NCBI GenBank assembly: GCA_017307315.1
Contig: JAFKFF010000331.1
Location: 1-6,481, forward strand
Direction of reading: 5' to 3'
Length of the DNA stretch: 6,481 bases
From: Alphaproteobacteria bacterium
GTDB taxonomy: Bacteria; Pseudomonadota; Alphaproteobacteria; Micropepsales; Micropepsaceae
Below the pieces are notes generated by a model. It was not told where the DNA came from and did no database searches. It worked only from the letters and a program-made list of their open reading frames with translations. The translations under genes and the position numbers were made by a program. Numbering within the stretch: position 1 is the stretch's first letter; every line of letters starts with the position of its first letter. Positions 1 to 4,648 of the stretch are shown here, one piece after another.

Positions 1-100
1 CTTTCGCGGCTTTGGCGGCGGGCTTGCCGCGGCGCGCCTTGCGCGTCTGCTTGGCCGCGGGCGCAGTCTTCTTCTTTCCGCGCTGGGTTTTTCTCGCCAT
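1..100 (-). CDS. Lysine/alanine-rich protein, N-terminal fragment (cut by left window edge)
   Basis: An ATG at 98-100 on the minus strand opens a frame that stays open to the window edge, giving 33 residues beginning MARKTQRGKKKTAPAAKQ. The fragment is almost entirely Lys, Arg, Ala, Pro and Gly, with repeated PAAK-type units. Such basic, disordered tails occur on histone H1-like proteins, on HU variants and at the ends of many alphaproteobacterial nucleic-acid-binding proteins, so binding of DNA or RNA is a reasonable guess but not shown. No good Shine-Dalgarno sequence precedes the ATG, and the frame is open further upstream. The start, and even whether this is a gene, remain uncertain. It would be transcribed divergently from the DedA-like gene. 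Confidence 0.4.
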   Translation of the reverse strand, partial: MARKTQRGKKKTAPAAKQTRKARRGKPAAKAAK

Positions 101-174
101 GGCCGGGCACGCTAGTGAAAGCCTTTTCAAACGGCAAGATTGACCCCCTTGCCAGGCTTGCTAGAAGCGACGGC

Positions 175-846
175 ATGGAAGGCGTGCCGATCACCGATGC
201 CCAAAAGCCGCGCGGCCTGCGCGCGGTTTATGACTGGACCATGGCGAAGGCGACGACGCCGCGCGCCCAATGGTGGCTGGCGGCTTTCGCCTTTGTCGAA
301 GCGAGCTTTTTCCCGATCCCGCCCCATCCGCTGCTGGGCCTGATGTGTCTCGCCGAACCGAGAAAGGCCGTTCGCTATGCCGCGATCGCGACCGTCGCGT
401 CGGTACTGGGAGGTCTGCTGGGCTATGCCATCGGCCGTTTTCTGTATGACACGATCGGCGCGGAACTGCTGGCGCTGCTGGGCCTGACGCGCAGCTTTCC
501 CGCCGCGGCTTGTTATCTGCGCGAATATGGCGCCGAGATCATCATGATAAAGGGGGCGACGCCGATTCCCTTCAAGCTGCTCACCATTACGGCCGGCTTC
601 ATCGCCATGCCGCTTGCCACCTTCATCGCCGCCAGCGCGGTGAGCCGGGCGATCAGCTTCATGATCGTCGGCGTCCTGTTCCGCCTGTTCGGCGCGCCGA
701 TCAAAGCCTTTATCGACCGCTATCTCGGGCTGGCCGTGGCGGCTTTCGCGGTACTGGTGGTGGGTGGGTTCCTGGCCTTCACGCTTATCGGCGGCAACGC
801 GCACGGATCCCAGGACCGCTGCGCGACAGCGGCGGCGCCCGCCTGA
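175..846 (+). CDS. DedA/VTT-domain (YqaA-like) inner-membrane protein
   Basis: This 223-residue integral membrane protein carries a VTT (SNARE-associated/DedA) domain. Family hallmarks are visible in order: the re-entrant motif EASFFPIPP at residues 42-50, the small-residue helix GGLLGYAIG at 79-87, and the second re-entrant motif KGATPIPFKLLTITAG at 126-141, followed by SRAISF near 157-162. Hydrophobic segments lie at about 34-60, 68-90, 122-142, 145-170 and 186-207. DedA-type proteins are linked to lipid scrambling or transport and to membrane homeostasis, and the substrate here is unknown. I chose ATG 175 because AGAAG lies about 8 nt upstream and because related proteins start shortly before the YDWTM segment. 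An in-frame GTG at 115 would add 20 polar residues but has no clear ribosome binding site. The gene converges on trcR with 40 nt between stops and no obvious terminator. Confidence 0.85.
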   Translation: MEGVPITDAQKPRGLRAVYDWTMAKATTPRAQWWLAAFAFVEASFFPIPPHPLLGLMCLAEPRKAVRYAAIATVASVLGGLLGYAIGRFLYDTIGAELLALLGLTRSFPAAACYLREYGAEIIMIKGATPIPFKLLTITAGFIAMPLATFIAASAVSRAISFMIVGVLFRLFGAPIKAFIDRYLGLAVAAFAVLVVGGFLAFTLIGGNAHGSQDRCATAAAPA

Positions 847-886
847 AAACGGACGCGCCTGGGCACGAGCAAAACGCCGGGAAGGC

Positions 887-1561
887 TTAATCCTGTTCCA
901 GCTCGCTGGACAGTTTCCATTCGTCGCCATCCGGCGGCGTATCGGAGGGCGCCGAACCGGGTGCCAGGCTTTCGCTCACCGGCTTCAAGGTCGCGCCCTT
1001 CTTGGCGGCGCGCTTCTGCGCCCGCTCGTGCTTGGCGGCGGCGCGGCTGACGGCCAGGTCCAGTTCCAGCTGCGAGCAAAGGCCCAGGGTCACCGGGTCC
1101 ACCGCCTTGATGTTGGTGGCGTTCCAGTGCGAGCGCTCGCGGATCTTCTGGATGGTGGCCTTGGTGGTGCCGATCAGCTTGATGATGTCGGCATCGGCGA
1201 ATTCCGGATGGTTGCGGATGATCCAATAGACCGCGTCGGGCTTGTCCTGGCGCTTGGACACCGGCGTGTAGCGGGGCGCGCGCTTCAGGCGCACATTGGG
1301 CATCTTGTGCTTGGGCGCGGCCATCTTCAGGCGCAGCTTGGGGTTCTTCTCCGCGTCCTCGATCTGCTCGCGGGTGAGCTGACCAGACGTCACCGGGTCC
1401 ATGCCCTTGATGCCCTTGGCCACATCCTCGTCGGCGATGCCTTTCACTTCGAGCGGGTGCAGGCCGCAAAAATCGGCGATCTGCTCGAAGGTGAGACCGG
1501 TATTGTCCACCAGCCAGACGGCGGTGGCCTTGGGCATCAGCGGCTTGTTGTCGGCGGCCAT
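887..1561 (-). CDS. trcR: Cell-cycle transcriptional regulator TrcR (DUF1013 family)
   Basis: A 224-residue protein matching the alphaproteobacterial DUF1013 family, annotated as the cell-cycle regulator TrcR. The N-terminus (MAADNKPLMPKATAVWLVDN) is characteristic. Two helix-turn-helix-like units are visible: residues 14-46 (AVWLVDNTGLTFEQIADFCG and following) and residues 110-143 (AVYWIIRNHPEFADADIIKL and following). Each is followed by a similar short motif, GMDPVTSG at 53-60 and AVDPVTLG at 153-160, which suggests an internal duplication. A basic Ala/Lys/Arg stretch (173-190) precedes an acidic, Pro/Ser-rich tail ending ELEQD. The start is fixed by AAAGGAA at the right distance upstream and by the family N-terminus; the frame stays open 51 codons further up, but that extension runs through the intergenic operator. 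The predicted role is a cytoplasmic DNA-binding regulator. The gene stands alone on its strand between two plus-strand units. Confidence 0.92.
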   Translation of the reverse strand: MAADNKPLMPKATAVWLVDNTGLTFEQIADFCGLHPLEVKGIADEDVAKGIKGMDPVTSGQLTREQIEDAEKNPKLRLKMAAPKHKMPNVRLKRAPRYTPVSKRQDKPDAVYWIIRNHPEFADADIIKLIGTTKATIQKIRERSHWNATNIKAVDPVTLGLCSQLELDLAVSRAAAKHERAQKRAAKKGATLKPVSESLAPGSAPSDTPPDGDEWKLSSELEQD

Positions 1562-1568
1562 GGCAAAA

Positions 1569-1575
1569 TTCCTTT
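1569..1575 (-). promoter_or_regulatory. Ribosome binding site of trcR
   Basis: Read on the minus strand, the sequence AAAGGAA ends about 7 nt before the ATG at 1559-1561. It is a good anti-Shine-Dalgarno match and decides the start of trcR against the longer upstream reading frame. Confidence 0.75.
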
Positions 1576-1581
1576 CGTCCC

Positions 1582-1605
1582 GGGCGGGCCTTTCCGGCCT
1601 GTCCC
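1582..1605 (-). other. Hairpin next to the trcR ribosome binding site
   Basis: On the minus strand, GGG-ACA-GGCC-GGAAA-GGCC-CG-CCC can fold into a two-part stem (3 bp and 4 bp) with an internal loop and a GGAAA apical loop. It ends about 6 nt upstream of the Shine-Dalgarno of trcR. The pairing is visible in the sequence; a role in translation of trcR is inference. Confidence 0.4.
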
Positions 1606-1634
1606 TTCGCTCGCAATGGATTGTCGAGGAAGGT

Positions 1635-1655
1635 GGGTTTTCTAGCGGAAAACCC
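1635..1655 (-). other. Perfect 8-bp hairpin in the trcR upstream region
   Basis: GGGTTTTC (1635-1642) and GAAAACCC (1648-1655) are perfect inverted repeats around a 5-nt loop. No run of T follows on either strand, so it does not look like an intrinsic terminator. It lies 74 nt upstream of the trcR start codon and about 58 nt upstream of the divergent small gene. It could be part of the trcR leader RNA or a protein-binding site. Confidence 0.5.
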
Positions 1656-1677
1656 CGCCTTTGGACAGGAAATTGTC

Positions 1678-1706
1678 TTGACTTGCGATTGGTATATGTG
1701 TACCAA
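1678..1706 (+). promoter_or_regulatory. Candidate promoter of the RHH-like/histidine-rich gene pair
   Basis: TTGACT at 1678-1683 matches the -35 consensus TTGACA at five of six bases. With a 17-bp spacer the -10 position falls on TACCAA (1701-1706), a weak match, so the -10 assignment is uncertain. If correct, transcription would begin close to the ATG at 1713, giving a leaderless or nearly leaderless mRNA. The inverted repeat 1689-1706 covers the spacer and the -10 element, which would suit repression. Confidence 0.4.
1689..1706. promoter_or_regulatory. Palindromic operator candidate TTGGTA-N6-TACCAA
   Basis: The 18-bp site TTGGTATATGTGTACCAA has perfect 6-bp arms. Two further symmetric bases in the centre (A at 1696, T at 1699) give the overall pattern TTGGTAyAyrTrTACCAA. 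It ends 6 bp before the start codon of the RHH-like gene and overlaps its predicted -10 element. A dimeric repressor is the natural reader, and the small RHH-like protein encoded next door is the obvious candidate, though a GntR- or TetR-type regulator encoded elsewhere is equally possible. It may also act on the divergent trcR gene. Confidence 0.6.
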
Positions 1707-1712
1707 GATAAC

Positions 1713-1967
1713 ATGCAGATCGTCGAACGCGTGCAGACCGGGGTGCGGATGGAGCGCCGGACCTTGAAGGTGCTGAAGGCCCTGGCAGAAAGCTTGGACC
1801 TGTCCTTGGGCGACTTGCTGGAGGGGATCGTGCTTCATGCCTTCGAAGGGAAGGCGCCCTTCGGCGAAAAGACGCGGGCGCAGATCGATCTCCTGAAGCA
1901 GGTCTATGGCCTCACCCTGACCGCGGCCGACGCGCACCGGCTGGCCGAAGCCGATGTCCTTTCTTGA
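1713..1967 (+). CDS. Small ribbon-helix-helix-like protein (putative DNA-binding)
   Basis: An 84-residue protein. The N-terminal half reads as a ribbon-helix-helix fold: a short strand at about residues 7-12 (VQTGVRM region), helix A at 14-28 (ERRTLKVLKALAESL), a turn at Asp29-Leu30-Ser31, and helix B at 32-45 (LGDLLEGIVLHAFEG). The C-terminal half (LLKQVYGLTLTAADAHRLAE) is a second helical part that looks conserved in homologous hypothetical proteins. I do not recognise a named family. ATG 1713 has no clear Shine-Dalgarno and may be leaderless; ATG 1749 (residue 13) is an alternative but would remove the strand. The gene overlaps the next one by 14 nt, so the two are probably co-transcribed and translationally coupled. 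An inverted repeat in its promoter fits autoregulation. The function is inferred from fold pattern and context only. Confidence 0.75.
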   Translation: MQIVERVQTGVRMERRTLKVLKALAESLDLSLGDLLEGIVLHAFEGKAPFGEKTRAQIDLLKQVYGLTLTAADAHRLAEADVLS

Positions 1968-2328
1968 GCACTTTCTGGCGGGCGACATCCCGGCGGCCGA
2001 TTTCCACCATGCCCACCATGTGCGCGCCGGTTATGAATTGCTGCGCGAGCATGATTTTCTCGATGCCGCCACCGCCTATTGCGGCGCCTTGAAAGAGATG
2101 ACGGCGCGGGTGGGAAAGCCGGAAATCTTCCACCAGACGATGACGCTTGCCTTCCTGGCGCTCATTGCGGAACGCATGGAACGGGCAAGCGCGCAAGACT
2201 TTCAAACCTTCGCCGCCGCCAATCCGGACCTGATGGACAAGCGGGTTCTGGCGCGCTGGTACGGACCCGACAAGCTCAAGACGCCGCTGGCGCGGCGCGG
2301 ATTTGTTCTGCCAGATCCGGCTTTCTAG
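1954..2328 (+). CDS. Conserved hypothetical histidine-rich helical protein
   Basis: A 124-residue, probably all-helical soluble protein with no signal peptide or membrane segment. Notable features are FHHAHHVRAGYELL near the N-terminus (His18, His19, His21, His22), FHQTMTLAFLALIAER at 59-74 (His60, Glu73), NPDLMD at 90-95, and the C-terminal ARRGFVLPDPAF. The same pattern (FHH..H, H.T...AFL..I.ER, NP.L.D, FVLPD) is familiar from uncharacterised bacterial proteins, but I cannot name the family. The histidines and Glu could form a metal or ligand site within a helical bundle; this is inference. The gene starts inside the upstream RHH-like gene (14-nt overlap, ATG at 1954, weak GAAG upstream), which implies coupled translation. 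Its stop lies only 3 nt from the stop of the convergent oxidoreductase gene. Confidence 0.82.
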   Translation: MSFLEHFLAGDIPAADFHHAHHVRAGYELLREHDFLDAATAYCGALKEMTARVGKPEIFHQTMTLAFLALIAERMERASAQDFQTFAAANPDLMDKRVLARWYGPDKLKTPLARRGFVLPDPAF

Positions 2329-2331
2329 GCA

Positions 2332-3309
2332 TCAAGCCACGGTCAACAGAATCTTTCCCGCATGGCCTCCGGCCGTCATGCGCCGGTGCGCGGCCTGCGC
2401 TTCGCCCAGCGGAAAGCGGGAATCGACGACCGGCTTGATCCGCCCCGCCTCCACCAGCGGCCAAACATTCTTCGCCAGCGCGTCGCGGATCGCCTGCTTT
2501 TCCAAAACCGAGCGGCCGCGCAAGGTGGTGGCAGCAAGCGTCAGCCGCTTGCGCAGCAGGACGCCGAGGTCCAATCCGACCTTGGCGCCGTCCTGATAGG
2601 CGATGTTCACGATGCGGCCGGAAGGCGCCGCGGCCGCCATGTTGCGCTGGACGTAGCCACCGCCGACCATGTCGAGAATGACGTCGACACCCTTGCCGGT
2701 ATGTTCCCTAGTCGCCGCGACGAAATCCTCCGTCCGGTAATTGATCGCACTTTGCGCGCCCAGCGTCTCGCACAGCCGGCATTTTTCGTCGCTGCCGGCG
2801 GTCGCGAAAACCCTGAAGCCGAGGCGCGCGAACATCTGGATCGCGGCCACGCCGATGCCGCTTGTGCCGCCGTGAATCAAAAGCGTTTCGTTGGGCATCA
2901 ACCGGCCGGTGTCGATCACATTGGTCCAGGCGGTGAACAGCGCCTCCGGTAGGGCGGCGGCGTCGGCGACATCCAGTCCCGGCGGTACCGCCAAGACGGC
3001 GCCGCCGTGCGCCAGCGCATATTCGCCATAGCCGCCGCCCGCCAGCAGCGCGCAGACCGCATCGCCCGTTTTGAAAATGGTGACGTTCCTGCCCAGGGCC
3101 GCGACGTGGCCGGACACCTCCAGGCCCAGTGTTTCCGATGCTCCCGCGGGCGGGGGATAGGCGCCGCGCGCCTGCAGAATGTCGGCGCGATTAACCCCTG
3201 CGGCGGCAACCCTTATCAGGACTTCATCGTCGCCCGGCGTGGGCATGGCGGCGGAGGCGAGTTCCAGCCGGTACTCGGGGCCGGGATTGTGCAGCGCGAT
3301 TGTCTTCAT
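2332..3309 (-). CDS. NAD(P)H:quinone oxidoreductase, zinc-free MDR family (PIG3-like)
   Basis: A 325-residue medium-chain dehydrogenase/reductase of the quinone oxidoreductase branch, full length for the family. The N-terminal GroES-like domain (about 1-125) includes the family segment GVNRADILQARGAYPPP at 38-54 and LGLEVSGHV at 61-69. The Rossmann domain carries the cofactor motif HGGTSGIGVAAIQ at 146-158 and VDVILDMVGG at 208-217. The cysteine cluster that binds structural zinc in alcohol dehydrogenases is missing, as expected for zinc-free QOR/PIG3 enzymes. The likely reaction is NADPH-dependent reduction of quinones or related reactive carbonyls in the cytosol; the substrate is not determinable here. 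The start ATG at 3307-3309 begins the canonical MKTIALHNPG, though its Shine-Dalgarno is weak. The gene is divergent from DUF1192 and convergent with the histidine-rich gene. Confidence 0.92.
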   Translation of the reverse strand: MKTIALHNPGPEYRLELASAAMPTPGDDEVLIRVAAAGVNRADILQARGAYPPPAGASETLGLEVSGHVAALGRNVTIFKTGDAVCALLAGGGYGEYALAHGGAVLAVPPGLDVADAAALPEALFTAWTNVIDTGRLMPNETLLIHGGTSGIGVAAIQMFARLGFRVFATAGSDEKCRLCETLGAQSAINYRTEDFVAATREHTGKGVDVILDMVGGGYVQRNMAAAAPSGRIVNIAYQDGAKVGLDLGVLLRKRLTLAATTLRGRSVLEKQAIRDALAKNVWPLVEAGRIKPVVDSRFPLGEAQAAHRRMTAGGHAGKILLTVA

Positions 3310-3317
3310 CGATCAGC

Positions 3318-3348
3318 TTGTCAGGGGAACTGCAGGCCACCAAACTAT
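3318..3348 (+). promoter_or_regulatory. Weak candidate promoter upstream of the DUF1192 gene
   Basis: TTGTCA at 3318-3323 matches the -35 consensus at five of six bases. The region 17-19 bp downstream (CAAACT / AACTAT, 3341-3348) is only a poor -10 match. It lies in the 70-bp gap between the divergent oxidoreductase and DUF1192 genes, where a promoter is expected. Confidence 0.25.
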
Positions 3349-3379
3349 CGCTGGAAGTCGTTAACGCCAAGGAAGGGCA

Positions 3380-3571
3380 ATGGACCTGGACGATCTCGCC
3401 CCTCGCAAGAAGCCGCCGCAAATCCAGCCGGGAGAAGATATTTCCGCGCTTTCCGCGCATGAATTGGAAGCGCGCATCGCATTGCTGGAAGAGGAGATCG
3501 CGCGCTGCAGGAAAGCGATCGAAGCGCGCCGGGCCACCAAATCGGCGGCGGAGAATTTCTTCAAGCGCTGA
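3380..3571 (+). CDS. DUF1192 family protein
   Basis: A 63-residue protein typical in length and sequence of DUF1192, a small alphaproteobacterial family of unknown function. The N-terminus (MDLDDLAPRKKP) is polar. Residues 24-52 (LSAHELEARIALLEEEIARC and following) form a strongly charged amphipathic helix, probably a coiled coil, with the usual ending FFKR. A strong Shine-Dalgarno (AAGGAAGGG, 3369-3377) sits just before the ATG. The gene is followed 124 nt downstream by DUF1465 in the same direction. Co-occurrence of DUF1192, DUF1465, the quinone oxidoreductase and rpmE fits the order I recall from other alphaproteobacteria. A role as a small dimerising or adaptor protein is speculation. Confidence 0.9.
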   Translation: MDLDDLAPRKKPPQIQPGEDISALSAHELEARIALLEEEIARCRKAIEARRATKSAAENFFKR

Positions 3572-3695
3572 CCGTAGTTAATATGCACATCACGAATTGG
3601 GCGGGAAAAAGAATTCGCGCGGTTTACCAACAGTAATGCTTTGCCTGCGCATCATGGCTTGATAGCGTCGACGCCTCGGGCAAGTTGGGGATAAC

Positions 3696-4217
3696 ATGCG
3701 GCATAGTGATGTGGAGTCCCTGCAGAGCGTGCCGCCGCCGCCGCGCTCTTTCACCGGTTCCCAGCTTTTCGTGCGCACCTTCGATGAAGGCATGGCGCTG
3801 GTCGAGGAAACCGCGCGCTATCTCGACGGCCCCGGCCGCGAGGAAGCGCGCAGCCTGTCGCGCAAGGGCGCGATCCTCTATGCTGGCGAGAGCATGCGGG
3901 TGACCACCCGCATGATGCAGGCGGCAAGCTGGCTTCTGGTCCAGCGCGCCGTGCATGACGGCGACATGGAGCCGGCGCAGGCCTCGTCGGGCCGCTATCG
4001 CCTGGGTTCGAAGGAAATCTGCCTGGGCACGTCGCCGGAAGATGTCGATGATTTGCTGCCGCCGACCCTGCGCGATCTGCTGACGCGCAGCGAAAGCCTT
4101 TATCGCCGCATCGCCCGGCTGGACGATGTTCTGTTCGGGCGCGGCCGCGACGCCATGCCGGGCGCGCATCGTCATTGGAACCGCCTGGAGCAGGTTTTCG
4201 GCGGCAAGTCGTCCTGA
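3696..4217 (+). CDS. DUF1465 family protein
   Basis: A 173-residue protein of the alphaproteobacterial DUF1465 family. Diagnostic segments are EGMALVEETARYLDGPGR at 31-48 and YAGESMRVTTRMMQAASWLL at 62-81, followed by QRAV and an acidic PEDVDDLLPPTLRDLL helix at 114-129. The C-terminal part (131-168) is helical and basic. There is no signal peptide or true membrane span. The biochemical function is not established to my knowledge. The AAGTTGGGG stretch ending 6 nt before the ATG supplies the ribosome binding site. It probably reads on from DUF1192 or has its own promoter in the 124-nt gap, where none is recognisable. It ends at a hairpin terminator shared with rpmE. Confidence 0.9.
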   Translation: MRHSDVESLQSVPPPPRSFTGSQLFVRTFDEGMALVEETARYLDGPGREEARSLSRKGAILYAGESMRVTTRMMQAASWLLVQRAVHDGDMEPAQASSGRYRLGSKEICLGTSPEDVDDLLPPTLRDLLTRSESLYRRIARLDDVLFGRGRDAMPGAHRHWNRLEQVFGGKSS

Positions 4218-4238
4218 AAATTCCACCCGATCGGAAAT

Positions 4239-4268
4239 AAAAAGGCGGCCCCGCAGGCCGCCTTTTTT
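4239..4268. terminator. Bidirectional Rho-independent terminator
   Basis: GGCGGCC (4244-4250) and GGCCGCC (4256-4262) form a perfect 7-bp stem around the loop CCGCA. Five A precede and six T follow, and the A/T flanks can extend the stem. It serves the plus-strand DUF1465 gene (stop 22 nt upstream) and, read in reverse, the minus-strand rpmE gene (stop 20 nt away). Confidence 0.9.
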
Positions 4269-4287
4269 GAATTCCATGCCGGTCGGC

Positions 4288-4509
4288 TTACTTCACGAAG
4301 CCGGCGAATTTCTTGTTGAAGCGCGTCAGGCGCCCGCCGCGATCCATCAGCTGCTGCTGACCGCCCGTCCAGGCTGGATGGGTGGTGGGATCGATGTCCA
4401 GGGTGATCTTCTGACCTGCCTCGCCATAGGTGGTGCGGGTCTTGTAGGTCGTGCCGTCGTTGAGCTGGATGTCAACGAAATGATAGGCGGGATGGATGCC
4501 CTTTTTCAT
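4288..4509 (-). CDS. rpmE: 50S ribosomal protein bL31
   Basis: A 73-residue bL31 protein of the large ribosomal subunit. Recognisable parts are the start [10 protein letters not shown], the central [12 protein letters not shown] at 43-54 and the basic end [13 protein letters not shown] at 56-68. There is no cysteine anywhere, so this is the zinc-independent (C-minus) form, which is the usual one in alphaproteobacteria. AAAAAAGG about 8 nt upstream of the ATG provides the ribosome binding site. It has its own promoter (4543-4571) and ends at the bidirectional terminator, so it is probably a single-gene transcript. Confidence 0.96.
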   Translation of the reverse strand: MKKGIHPAYHFVDIQLNDGTTYKTRTTYGEAGQKITLDIDPTTHPAWTGGQQQLMDRGGRLTRFNKKFAGFVK

Positions 4510-4542
4510 GGGAACGGCCTTTTTTCAGTGCAGAAGCGGGGG

Positions 4543-4571
4543 CTTATAGGCAAAAGGCCCCGTCCTGGCAA
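4543..4571 (-). promoter_or_regulatory. Promoter of rpmE
   Basis: On the minus strand, TTGCCA (4571-4566) and TATAAG (4548-4543) are separated by exactly 17 bp, and each matches the sigma-70-type consensus at five of six positions. Transcription would start near 4536, giving a leader of roughly 27 nt. Confidence 0.65.
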
Positions 4572-4591
4572 GCGGCGCGGCATCCCGCTCT

Positions 4592-4620
4592 TTGTGTGGG
4601 GATTTCCGTCTCTATATAAG
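4592..4620 (+). promoter_or_regulatory. Promoter of the ABC exporter gene
   Basis: TTGTGT (4592-4597) and TATAAG (4615-4620) are spaced by 17 bp. The -10 matches at five of six positions and the -35 at four. The transcript would start near 4627, downstream of an in-frame TTG at 4592, which supports ATG 4649 as the true start. Confidence 0.55.
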
Positions 4621-4648
4621 CGCCTGGAACCTTTTGAAGATCAGGCGG

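Noticed and set aside
1635..1655. The 8-bp hairpin as an intrinsic terminator.
   Set aside because: No T run follows the stem on either strand, and it lies between two divergent genes, where no transcript needs to end.
720..1988. A minus-strand open frame of over 400 codons spanning the trcR region in another frame.
   Set aside because: It is the out-of-frame shadow of trcR and of the opposite strand of the RHH-like gene. Its composition is typical of GC-rich shadow frames (rich in Gly, Arg, Gln and His), while the overlapping frames match real families.
1713..2328. A classical type II toxin-antitoxin system.
   Set aside because: The RHH-like first gene and the overlap fit, but the second protein shows no recognisable toxin fold or catalytic motif, so the label is not supported beyond the arrangement.
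2332..3309. A zinc-dependent alcohol dehydrogenase.
   Set aside because: The structural-zinc cysteine cluster of zinc MDR enzymes is absent, and the sequence follows the zinc-free quinone oxidoreductase pattern.
3593..3628. A 6-bp inverted repeat (CGAATT / AATTCG) and a TTTACC element upstream of DUF1465, considered as a CtrA-type or other regulator site.
   Set aside because: The arms are short, self-complementary AT words that occur by chance, and the spacing does not match the TTAA-N7-TTAA pattern of CtrA sites.
4592..4648. A TTG start that would add 19 residues to the ABC exporter.
   Set aside because: It falls on the -35 box of the predicted promoter and has no ribosome binding site; ATG 4649 fits the promoter and has a GAAGA element upstream.
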